Source: Crotophaga sulcirostris
Lineage: Eukaryota > Chordata > Aves > Cuculiformes > Crotophagidae
Direction of reading: 5' to 3'
DNA length: 64,000 nucleotides
Assembly: GCA_013397455.1 (NCBI GenBank)
Contig: VYZB01000210.1
Coordinates: 382,086-446,085 of the forward strand
The first letter of the stretch is position 1. Every line of letters starts with the position of its first letter. A model generated the notes under the pieces. It searched no databases. It had not been told where the DNA came from and worked only from the letters and a program-made list of their open reading frames with translations. Positions 1 to 11,400 of the stretch are shown here, in pieces. Both the position numbers and the translations under genes were made by a program.

Positions 1-360
1 AAAAAAAAAAAAGGCATGAAAAATCTTGTTTACAAAAAAAATAATAGTAAGAATAATCTGGTGCCAAAGGGTTGGGATTTTTTTTTTTTTTTTCCTAAGT
101 CTCCGGTAGTCTAAAGCCTAAACCATTTCCTTGAATGAATGAAGCTATAAACCCCCCCCTTAGACTATTAAGGTAAAGGGAGTCTGGTTTGTTTTCTCCC
201 TTAAAAAAAAAAAAAAAAAGGGCAGATCTTATTAAAAACAATTTACATACCCAATAGTAAAAAAGTGTCACCGCCTCCCAGCGCAGATAACAACCTATCA
301 CAACCCTCCCTCTAATTTCTAAGGCTTCCCTTTCGACTTGCTGCTTCCACCTTCTTGTAA
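1..360. other. Left edge: homopolymer-rich non-coding DNA
   Basis: Poly-A opens the window, T16 lies at 78-93, C8-type runs near 151-159 and A17 at 203-219. A forkhead-type TTGTTTAC occurs at 26-33. No exon is recognisable on either strand; in particular the RUNX2 P2 coding start MRIPVD is not present. Confidence 0.7.
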
Positions 361-614
361 AAACCGGGCGCTGCGTGTGTGCTCCTTGCTCGCCGCCTGT
401 GTGTGACTCGGAGCGCTGTCTGTCTGTCTGTCCGGCTGTCTGTCTGGGGGGGGGGGATGTGTCCTTTGCACGCAGCCTTTGCAAACCCGAATTCCGGCAC
501 CCTGACCCAGGCAGCAGCAAAGGCAGGCTTTGTACACCCTCCGTACAGCACAGCAGCCCCAAGCACAGGGCAATAGGGGGGCGTGGGGTGGGTTTGGGGG
601 TGCAGAGCAGCCGC

Positions 615-650
<36 letters not shown>

Positions 651-900
651 CGGTTTCTGCCCGGGGACACGGTGCGTGCAAAAAAAGCAGCAGCCGCGCC
701 GCTCTCTTTCTCTCTCTCTTTCTTCCGTTTTGGGTTGGGAAGAAGAACAGCCAGGAAAGATCTGGTGTTCGGTCGCAGGGGAGAGCTCTCGCTCCGCGCA
801 CCGCTCCGCGCTCTGCCCCGCTTCCACCCCCTCCTCTCTCTTTCCCACGGTCAAAACGGGGAGCGACAGCCCCTGACCCACCGCCTCGCAGGCATCCCTG
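361..900 (-). promoter_or_regulatory. GC-rich block, candidate RUNX2 P2 5' region
   Basis: This is CpG-containing DNA (GGGCGCTGCG, CTCGCCGCC, CCGCGCCGCTC) with (TGTC)n at about 417-445, G11 at 446-456 and C34 at 616-649. It lies about 63 kb downstream of RUNX2 P1 on the minus strand, on the side where the GC-rich proximal promoter P2 must be found. No P2 transcript sequence that I can recall with certainty matches, and the P2 coding exon is not inside the window. The assignment is therefore positional inference. The open frames here are products of homopolymers. Confidence 0.35.
616..649. repeat. Uninterrupted C34 tract
   Basis: Thirty-four C residues in a row, flanked by CCGCT and GCGG. On the opposite strand this is a G34 run able to form G-quadruplexes, and the C strand could form an i-motif. 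The length in the assembly may be unreliable. Confidence 0.9.
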
Positions 901-1233
901 GCCTCCTCTTTTTTTTTTTTTTTCCCTTCTCTCCCCCTTTTTTTCCCTTTTCCTCCCCCCGTTTTGTTTCTTTCCCTCATCCAGTGGGGGAGTTTTGCAT
1001 CCCGTTGGGACCTCTTTTTATTTTTCTCTTCTCCCCCTTTTTTTCCCCCCTTTCCTCCCCCCGTTTTTTTTCTTTCCCTGATCCAGTGGTGGAGTACCCG
1101 TGGCAGTTTTGCATCCCGTTGGGACCTCTTTTTTTTTTTTCCCTTCTCCCCCCCTTTTTTTCCCCCCTTTCCTCCCCCCGTTTTTTTTTCTTTCCCTGAT
1201 CCAGTGGTGGAAGTTTTGCATCCCGTTGGGAAA
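900..1233. repeat. Polypyrimidine minisatellite, ~107-114-bp units, three copies
   Basis: The anchor GTTTTGCATCCCGTTGGGA recurs at 992, 1,106 and 1,213. Between anchors lie alternating T and C runs ending CTTTCCCTGATCCAGTGGTG. The + strand is almost purely pyrimidine for about 80 bp in each unit, so the tract is a homopurine-homopyrimidine repeat. Open frames through it are low-complexity artefacts. Confidence 0.93.
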
Positions 1234-1316
1234 ATGCAATCGCTGTGGGTAACGCCACAAACCCCTCCTGAGCTCGCCCTGCTTCTCTGACAACCATAGG
1301 GATCTCCTTTTCCCCT

Positions 1317-1665
1317 AAAGCAGCCACAGGCATTTCCAAAAGAGAATTACTTGCCACCTAGGAGGACCTGGATATTCAGAAACTCTGGTTTGCTATAGTT
1401 GCAATATAGAAAATTTATTTTTTTTTCAAAAGCAGCCAAAGGCACTTCCAAAGGACACTTACTCATCACCTACAAGGATTTGTATATTCAGAAGCTCTGG
1501 TTTGCTATGGTTGCAATATAGAAAATACATGTTTTTTCAAAAGCAGCCACAAGCATTTTCAAAAGCAGCCACAAGCATTTCCAAAAGAAAATTACTCGTC
1601 ACCTATAAGGACTTGTATATTCAGAAGCACCGGTTTGCTATAGCTGCAGTTTAGAAAATGTATTT
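1317..1665. repeat. Minisatellite, ~112-bp units, three copies, with 22-bp internal duplication
   Basis: AAAGCAGCCA(C) starts units at 1,317, 1,429 and 1,540. Each continues ...AGGATTTGTATATTCAG, then CTGGTTTGCTATAGTTGC and TAGAAAAT plus a T-run. In the third unit the opening 22 bp (AAAGCAGCCACAAGCATT...) is doubled, restarting at 1,562. The sequence is unrelated to the preceding minisatellite despite the similar period. Confidence 0.93.
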
Positions 1666-1669
1666 TTTT

Positions 1670-4600
1670 ATTCATAATTATTTTGGTAATTTTTTTCTGA
1701 TCGTACGTTCTTTTGCCTTTTCCCCTCCACTGGAGGGGAAATATATTCCACTAGAGCCGTTCCAAAGGTGCTAGAAAGAGGCGAGAGGTTGTCTTATATC
1801 CAAATACTATATAAGCCTGACAATCATGATTTATTTCATTTCAAACAAGAAGATACATTTCTACTTTTAATTAGTCACACTAAAAGTTTTACAGTCTCCT
1901 CTTTTCCTACTAAAATAAAATAAAAAGTTAATTGGGATAAACTAAAGTTATTGGAAGCTACCAGTTTAGAGGTCACTTAAAATAGTCCACGGTTATTTAT
2001 AATGTTGAAATAGAATTTTCCACTGAACGCCCTGACAAAGTTTCAGGTATCTGGCACAGCTGATTTTCAGTCTCTGTGCAAAAATATCTTTCTGCTGAAC
2101 ATTTTACACATTTAACAGGAACCCTCTACAGCCTGGAACAGATCACAACTCAGAGCACTAGAGTTTTATTTCAATGGTTATGGACAAATTAATAAAAGTA
2201 CCAGTAATGTTTATGTACCTGCGTAAAAGCTGGATGGGATTTTTCAGAAATAGTGATTTATGTTACGATATATATAATCTGGAACATTGGGTTGGATTTG
2301 GCTGAAACAGAGAGCAACCCTGCTGCTCGGCTTTCCTTGGGTTTTAGTTCAGAACTTCTCGGAATTTTAGCACTGGTTGCAAAACGGGTCATACTTGAAG
2401 ATGTTAGAGAATTGTAGGAGGTTAGAGAAAAAATGTGCTTGCACTGCAAATTATGGTTTAACAAACACCTTCGGATTCACTTTCTGAAATAAGATTTTCA
2501 TTAGTATGGCTACGTTTCCTGGAATTTTGATTGTCCTTTAGTTTTTTTACTTTAAGCTATGTTATGAATACACTCATAATTAGATTGCTTTTGGACAAAA
2601 CAGCAATGTTATGAAGAGCACTGTCTTTGTTTACTGTTACATTTCTAAAACGTGGGCCCAGCACGTCCCTGTTGTGAGCATTGTATGCTCAGAATGAAAA
2701 ATAATTGTCGAATTTGAAAGATTCTAACCTGGGTGATATTCCCTAAATAAACAGTTTCAGTGCCAGTTTGTTGAGCTGGAATGTGCTGTAAATAAAGATG
2801 AATGCAAAATTTATTTTGAGCTTCTCTATACGTGTAAATAGCCATTGAGAAACAGGAATAAATTATTGGGTTCACTGGGTTTGTTATTGTATTGGATATT
2901 TTTAGTCGGAGCGACTACAGCAATGTCAGCAATTATTACTATAGTTAAGGACTTGCCAATATTCTTTTTCCAAAGTCTACCTTCCCAAAGATTTTATTCA
3001 TTCGTGAAAATGTGCATCAAGCCAAAATGTGTGATTTAAGTAAGCTTAATGCTTTGCCCAAATTTCCATTCATTTCAGCAGGGGCAAGATAAGCTCCAGT
3101 TGTCTCTTGGCAGCGCTTTACTTTCGCTTTGGTTGCAATTGACTGTTTGCCCAGCTATTCTTTGCTTTTTCTAAGTATGACAAATAGTAACTCTAGATTT
3201 GCACGTTATTTGGTCTGTTAAGTAGGCGTGTGGTAATGAGTTCTGTAACTACAGCATTCATAGTCAGACTATGGACTGCTATGGTTTGTTTAACTGCTGT
3301 GTCCCTGCCCCATTGATTTATGGCCCAGATAAAAGAAGATTCTTTGTGTCCCAAAATTAGGATTTAATATCTCAGCACCGTGCACTGGCTTTTAGCATTT
3401 ATAGTCCCTGATACAAACATAAGCATAAAGTTTTGACAGCCAGGCTAGAAAATGATTAAATAAACAAATCAAACTTCAGAATATTACTTTTCCCCATAGT
3501 ATTTTTGGTAGGAAGTAAGGACTGAGAGCTGAGACTCGTGTTCTGTCTCAGGATTTGATGCTGACTTGCTTTGTGACCTCAGAGAAGCCTTTTAGCTAAA
3601 GTTTTCCTTTAGTATAAAACAGGGTGCTAACTATTACCATATACCCTTTCAGATATCCATTAAGTTCTGAGAAGTCCAAAAATGCTCAGAGCTTTTCATG
3701 TGTAAAGCACACCAGCAATACTGGGGGGAAATTCTAAAAGCTGGTAAGAAAACTGCCTTGTCACTACTGAAAATTGTCAGCTTTTCCACAGCACGCAGGG
3801 AAACGCATGTTATACAAACAACAAAGTAAATAGTAACTGTTTCTGATTTTTTTCTGAATTATTTATTTTCTGCTTCCCTAATAAGGATGGACTGCAAGCC
3901 TAGGTCTCAGTCCTGCTCTAGAGTTCTCCTGTTTCCCTCCCTGTCTGCAACCTTATGCCCCATTGGAAATGCATGTATTTCAATGAGGTTTGAAGCAGCA
4001 AATGACCACGTCATCATCGTGAAGGAAAGAAATGTGGCCCTACTTGTCATCTTCTAACAGTGTTTGAAAGAGAAAGTATGGCCTGTGTTTCTGGGCAGTA
4101 AAAATCTCAATGCATAGTACAATTAGAAAAATGGCGTATTTTTTTCAAGTAAATTATATTCTTTTTTTGCTTGCAACATGTAAACTAAAAAATAACTGTA
4201 GAAATTTGTTAGGGTCCTCATAGTTAGGGATAAACTATTTTTTCATGGCAAAACTGACTTTCTCCCTTTCCATTAATCCTCCCTCCTACTTCTGCGTAAC
4301 TAATCTCAGAATGAGAAAATTTTTTTTTTTTTATGATTTCAGACAAAATCAGCACAGTGTTTTAGAGATAAAAAGGCTAAAAAATGAAAGCTTACATTTC
4401 CTTTTTTTTTCCTTTTTTTTTTCCTTCTTTCAACATATATAACCAGCATGAGCCAGAAACTTCACGGTTATTTTTTCTGTTGACCTCAATGAAAACTGGT
4501 TCCCTTGCCTAACTGTGGGGAAAGTGGGTGGTATAACTGTTTGTAATTAAAAAGACTTTATACATTTGGAACCTTGCAGAGTCCCTAAATTTTGCATGCT

Positions 4601-7600
4601 GGTTTTTAAGAGACTAATGAAGTGTGCTCTGGCCAGATACAAGCTCCATAAAGCTCACACAGAAGATCCTACAAGATGCATAGCAGTCTCGAGTGGGAGA
4701 GGTTGTTTTTAATGCTCCCAACCACAAGCACACCACCAGATCCTTACTGTCTCAGTGTTGCAATGGTGAGGATTCCCATTGTAAATCTGTTCTCAACAGC
4801 ATGATTGGCAGGAATAATTTTTAGGCAGATTCTTTGTTAATAACATGAGTCTTGAAGCTGGAGCAATAGAAAAACACCAAATAGTGCCAGGCTTGTTCTA
4901 AAAAGAATGGAAACACACCACATGGAAAGAGGAGGTCGTGTAGAAGAAGAAAGCACATGGTAACGGCGAATGTAGAGTAAACTTAATGGGCATAGCAAAC
5001 AATCTCTTTCAGTAACAATAAAAATTAGTCTATTTTTGCCCTTTCTTCCCTGAAAATTCACTCATATGGTGAACTAAGCATAATCAGGCCAGACCAAAGG
5101 ATCAGGAACACAACCATATTTACAGTATGACATAATGTAATCCTGAAAATGCTGAGCATCCTGATCACATTTTAATATAATGTACATGTGCCCCAAATTA
5201 GGTGTAGTCTTAAAACCTTGAGTGTTGCAGGGGTGTAACACAGGGTCAGTTCCTCAGTTGAGTCTTGTGGAATTGGCAGCCAAGTGACAGGAGACAACAA
5301 TGTCAGTCCAGAAACAAGCCATAAGAGCAGATGACAAAGAATTAGACATCACAGGAATGATTCCCTCTAGTAATAAAAGGGAAAGATCTTGAAGAAAAAA
5401 TATTATAAGTGATGCTGCCAGCAGTATCTGCAGTTAAGCTTGTCTACCACTTTCCAGTATAAGACCTTGTTTTCATTCACGTAACTTTGCCAATTTTTAA
5501 CTGTTCAGGATGAGCTTTTCCATCCTCAGTCTGCCTCAAGCTGAGTTTTTTGGAACCTTCCAGCCGAAATATTTCTGCTGTTTCTAAGATCGGCATTAAA
5601 AGAAAACACATTGTTTCACAACAGTTTAACATTTCTTAGAATCATCTCAATATTGATTTCAGAGCCGAGATGGGAAGTTTTACTAAGTAGGAAAGGAATA
5701 AGGAAGAAAAATCAGATAAGTTCCTTTTGTTGCCCTTGACCAAAAGGATCCACCCGAACTTGGCGGAGTTAGAAGTTGCTGAAAATTGTTGGGGTTTTTC
5801 TTGCGCATGCTCAGTGCAGATGGGAGTAGCTGGCAGCTAAATTCTGCAAAGCCTCCATTGCAGCACTAGGCTCGCTAGACTGGATTTGATCTGTAGTCAG
5901 TCTACTCTGACTGTAGGCTGCACTAGATGTTTTAGGGGAAAGGATAAGGAACTCTAGAGTCAGCAGATAGATATGGGATCTATTCCTCCTTTAAGGTCTC
6001 ATCCTACTTAATAGTAGCTTATAAAATATGATCAGAATGACTGTCAGCAGTTCAGTTTTAAATTGTGTCTTTTAGAAGTCTATAATTCAACCATAAAAAT
6101 TCCTTCCAGGCCGAAATCTGGCTTATACTCTCAGTTCAGAAGTCAAAAATCTCTACTGATTTTTTTAAATAGTCTGTTTTGAACTGATGGAAAGAATAAT
6201 CATGTACAAATTCTGGGCATTTCTTTCAAAACACACTTTATAATTCAGTTGTAAGTATGATAAGTTTTAAACAATTTGTTGCAAATGTTAGTCAGGCCCT
6301 AGAAGGAACACAAGTAATTCAAATCTTCAACATTAACACTGGACATTCAAATCTCAGTAAGATTCTCTGACCTTGGGATATTAGGAGTATTATGATATTA
6401 GGAACTTATGTGATGTAATACTAATAACCTGTTACTCCAGTTCATCTTATAAATATTTAGATAATTTATTAAATGCATGCATATTGAAAAGGAAGGGAGA
6501 AATCCTTTTATCCTTTCCTGGTAAAATTCATCATGAAGTTGGTCACTCAAATGTTTCCCTACTTTAAGCATAAGAAGAAAGATGTAACTGGGAAGGATCC
6601 ATGAGGAACGAGTAAGAGGTCCTCAGAGGGGGCAAAGCAAATGTAAAACCTTTCTGGAAGACCACAGCAGCTCTCATTACTATCAAGCTTCTCTTTGTAG
6701 TGGAGAAGATAGAGCAGCTTTTCCCATCCTTGGCATGCTTTCAAACATACTGTGCTTGGCACCCTGAGGTTAGCGTGATTTTTGAGTAGATAAAAGCCTG
6801 TTACATGAAAAGGCAGATCCCATCCTCTTCTCTTTTTGCCTCCTTGGTAAGAAAGAAAAGCCTTATCCTGTCTGCAGCTCCCCTCATTTCAATGGGAGCC
6901 TTCATGGAATAAGGTGTTGCTTCATATAAGAGAAGCAGAGGCAAGCCTTTTGGTAACTTGCTGCTTTGGGCTACTCTCCTTATTCTTTCACATTTCCATG
7001 TCTGAATGTCCATCTTGCTGAAGAATATGTAAAGTCTTTCAGCTCTTTGTTTTCACTCCATATTAAAGAGCTAGAATATTTTGTATTTTTTAGGCATGAG
7101 AAAACCATCTTCCACTGTTTTTGACAATTGAAGAACATGGACTGAGGGAATCAGAGGAAAGCTCTATTTACTAAACACCACATGTAGATTACCACTGATA
7201 GTTTTTCTAAGGAAATTTATGACCTGTGTGGAGTAAATAAACTCCCTTTTTGGTAAAGAATCTGCAAGCCAATCATTCATGCCTGCTTAGAGACCTTACT
7301 GTTCGTGTTGCTTTTATGTGGAAGGCTACAGTAAAGGGTGATGTTATGTCTAAAATAGACAGTCGGCAGCTCCAGGGGAAAAAAAAAAAAAAAGAAAAAA
7401 AAGGAAGCCATTTCTGACATTACTTATGAGATTCTTGCTAGATTAAGGCACAGTCACTCTGATTCAGGAAAGAAATAAAAGATAATGATGGGACAATTAT
7501 AATTCTTGTAACTAATATGTTCTCTTCATGCACACACTTGCACGTCTTGCTACATTTATTGGCGAGTTATGGTGTTTTACACATCTGAAATAAACAGAGA

Positions 7601-8190
7601 GCTCTCAGTATGTTCCAAATGTTTAGTAAGTCTGAAAGCTGTTTGCTCTATATCTCAGAGTAAATGAGAATGGGACAGACAGTTTTCTTCTCCTGGCTGC
7701 CCATCCTGTACTCCTACTATTACGCTCCTTTCCTGCTCCCCTCCTCTCCGCATTTTATGCTCTGGATCCAATAGAGACATAACTGATTAAGGCAATCACG
7801 ACAATTAAGTGAGAAGAAGGAACTTTAGTAAAGTGTTTGTATACTGTGTTTCCAGAAATATTAAAGGGTTTCTTATTCACAAGAAACTCAGTGGCTTTCA
7901 GTGGTACCCATCCTGATTTACAGTGGTGTGAGAGGAAAACTGGACTGTTATTATCTATTAAGGCCACCTAATTCAAAAGATGCAAGCAATACGTTTCCTT
8001 ATTTTCTTTTGACTTTGGGAAATCATCAATACAACCTTTAGTAAATACTAATACCTATGAGAGTATTCTGAATCTAAAACAATGTGTGCCTTTCTGAGTG
8101 ATGATCCTGTGTCCTTAACTCACTTCGTTGTACTTCAGCACTTACGTTATCCAGTGGCACTGGGGCTCTGTCTTCTCTAGAAAAATGATC
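1670..8190. other. Non-coding DNA, RUNX2 P1-P2 intron upstream of SUPT3H
   Basis: AT-rich unique sequence with short open frames that show no domain or conservation cue. It holds T-rich tracts near 4,320 and 4,400-4,430, and a long A tract at 7,379-7,403 interrupted by one G. At about 5,800 a GC pocket includes TTGCGCATGCTCAG, close to an NRF1 site. I see no exon. Confidence 0.6.
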
Positions 8191-8198
8191 TGGTTTTG

Positions 8199-8496
8199 AC
8201 GAGGGGTGTCAAAAATAATTTTCAACCCTCAGATCCACTCAAGTAATAGTAAAAATGGTTGCCTCACTGGTGTGGACAAGGTCAGGTAAGTTCATTGCTG
8301 ACTGTAGCAAATCATGTCTGTCAGGGGCTCATGGGACAAGTTGCCTGCACAAGATACGTCTCAGAGTGTATAGAAGAATTTGTTACAAGACGTGTCGAAC
8401 TCAACTGACTTTGTTAGCGCTGGACAAGCATTTGTTTTCAACACTATTCTGAGTTGTGTGGAGAGTGGGTAAACATTTTGACAACAGGTGTCAAAA
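8199..8496. mobile_element. Possible short non-autonomous hAT-like element
   Basis: The left edge reads GAGGGGTGTCAAAAATAATTTT and the right edge, reverse-complemented, reads CACCTGTTGTCAAAATG, giving imperfect terminal inverted repeats with a shared TGTCAAAA core. The motif TTTTGAC-N7-GTCAAAA occurs at both ends (8,194-8,214 and 8,476-8,496). GGGGTGTCAAA is typical of Charlie-type hAT termini. No clear 8-bp target duplication is visible, so the call is tentative. Confidence 0.35.
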
Positions 8497-8499
8497 ACA

Positions 8500-11400
8500 C
8501 GTTGTTCTCCTGGGGTAGGTGCATATCAATGCTATAAAAGGCCCAATTCAGTAAACCCAGGACAGTGCAAAGTCGGCAATGTCAGCATGGACTGTGTCTT
8601 TCTGTGTTGGTGTACACTTGCAGGATGCCAGATGATGAACAGGATGTTTAATACATTGTAATTTATCATCTGGATAAATATGGTATGCAAGGCTACAAGC
8701 CAATCATCAGAACTGGATCATTTTTAATAATATGCAGCCTAATTTAAAGAAAAAGTTGACTTTGATAGAACAGTTAGTGGAAGAAAACACCCATGCTATA
8801 AGCAAGTGGTCAATATTCACATCACATGAAGCTGATGACATAACACTGAATCTTACAGCCCCCTTCATATGCTATGTGCTCTTCTGGGCTGTTACATGAA
8901 AAAGAAACTATTTTGCCAAACCAGACTAGACCTCTATTGCTATCTCTGCTTCTTAGATGTTCATTAATAATTGACCAGCTCCATGGAAGCATCATGAAAG
9001 AACTGATTGTAATAGATGTTTTCTTTTCCTATGGTATTTATTTTTGCAATTGTGCAAAGAATAATCTAGTTTGTGTGGAAGGAAACTGAAGTAGAAGTTA
9101 TTTTAAAACTGACAAAAAAAAAAAGATGTTGTTTTGAATGGAAGAACTTCTAGTTGACCTTTGCAATGAATGCCAGAAAATATTATTTTGGCCACTAATG
9201 GAAAAACATTTTTAGAAGCATTAATGATTAATTTATCTTTCTATCTATCTGTGCAGCATTTTAAGAAGACTGAAGGAAGCTGGCAGCTCACTATCACTTA
9301 CGATTTTATCTGTAAAACTTTAAAACTGCACAAGACCTTTCTCTACTGTGCTGGATTCCATTAGCATTAACATTTTACCACAGAAAAAGAAATCTAAAGT
9401 AGACAGAGAAATTCATAAGAAGTCTTCCAAAAGCCTTCCATTCTTCAAAAACTTTAATCCCCAACAAGAACCTGACTCTCACAAAACTCACTAAAATATA
9501 TGAACTGTTCAGTATTCTCACATAATTGATAACAGTCAGAGTATTTTTTGGTAATGAGAAAATCCAGAGCTATATTAGATGAGAGAAAGATTTTTTGAGG
9601 AATTTTGAAACCCTGGAGAAATTTCAGAGTGGTCAATGACTGCACTGCTACTCAGGTGGTGGTGGTGTTTTGGGTTTGTTTGGAATTGTCTTTTTTGGCA
9701 TCAGTACAGGTTTCTATCAAACTGTGTGTCCTATGGCATTCACACAAGATTGCACAAGTACCACGCAGTCATTCGTTGTCTTTCCTGGTCCTGGATGTTA
9801 GGTGAATGCAAACCTTATAAATAGACACTCAAGAATCTAGATACTTTACAAATGCTTTGTAACAGAGGGATAAAAAAGACAGAAAGAACAGGGAAAGAAC
9901 CTCTCTGGATTCAAGAGTTCTGTACTGCCACTCTGGAGCAATTCCCAGTAAAAACGTTTTAGCTGACCCCAGTTGTAATACTGCTTCATTGAATAGGTGA
10001 CTGGATATGTCCTTTGGCTGAGCTGAACACATTGTCTATAGTTTAATCTCAACATCTTAACTTTTCCATAATGTAAAAAATGTATCTAATTCATTAGTCT
10101 AAGAGTATTTTTAAATGCTTCTGTATTTTCCATCATGATGCTAAGTCAAAACTGGCAGAATAGAAACTGGAGAGAAGTAGCAAAGAAATAAAAAAGTATC
10201 CTACTCTGTTTCCCAGAAACGATCGAAGCTGCCAGAGGAGCACCTTATACAAAAGGAAGACTGTCTAGAGAAGAGGTAAGAATATGCTCAGGGGCTCTGC
10301 TGAAGGCAGTGCCTCTTATCCAAAAGGAAGACAGAAATGTGTAATTGCACCCTTTCTTTTAAAGCAGGTCTTACCACTTTCCCGTGTGTTACAGCTCACA
10401 CGCTATTTTACACTGGAAGCTTAGTGCTAGAATCTGAAACATAAGGGCCAAGTTCTGCTCTTACATACACACGCACAACTCCAATGAGCTCAAAGAGAGC
10501 TGTGTTCATATGTTTAGCATGGAATTTGGCCCTAAATATTTAAACATTTATTCAGAAGAAAAAAACCAAAACAACTTCTCTGATACATCTGTATCTTATA
10601 TCTAAGGTACACAGATTACCACCCTGGGCACCCACATGAAGGGGTAAAAAGTTTTGGGGAACAATAAACTCAGCATTCTACCTGCTCTGCACAGTCAAAT
10701 AACATGAATTTGTTTCAGGACACTGAGGAAATTAAATCCTTAGTAACTTGTGGCTGATGTTATTTATTCTGCAGTCCAGGAGAAATTTGATGCAAAATCC
10801 TGGCACTACTCCTACGTTTCAAGAATTTACTGTTTTGAATGTACTGATTCTCGAAAATTCCATTATATTAATATGCAATCTGAAGAGAACTAATGGCCTT
10901 TGCTTATATTTCCTCTGCAGAGGAAAGCTCAGTGTTGTGGCTAATTCTCACTTATCTTTCAAAGGCTTATGACAGGAGTCTGTAATAACCTAACCATGTC
11001 ACTTGGAAACAGTTAACCTGACGATCCCACCTGCTCTCCATGGCAAAATGACCCCAGGTGTATTTTTGTTAAGGGTACAAAGGATTCAGAAACCTGCAAA
11101 TTTTCTGCAAACAACATAATACTCCAATTTGTATATCTAATATAACAAAACAATAACAATATGTACATGTTATTTCCCTTGGACAAATGACAGCTGGAGG
11201 AGAGCTGATTTCCAGGTTCAGACACCTAAATTTGTTTGTCTACAATGTAAATGTTTGCTTTTAAACTAGCTGTTTAAGCTCCCATAATATTCAGTAGAGA
11301 TCTAAGGCTCAATTCAGTTGCATCAAAGTAAGTCTCTAATGCCATTACAGATGCCTTGGGCTATCTAAGAAATAGCCACGGGGCAGGCACATATGAGCGG

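Noticed and set aside
375..1199. 274-codon + strand frame at the left edge
   Set aside because: It consists of homopolymer Pro, Phe and Ser runs from C- and T-tracts and the polypyrimidine minisatellite.
977..1357. Minus-strand open frame that appears to start MASNSL, like the RUNX2 P1 isoform
   Set aside because: The first codon at 1,357 is GTG, not ATG, and the frame runs through two minisatellites. The true RUNX2 MASNSLFSSV exon with splice donor is at 63,474-63,531.
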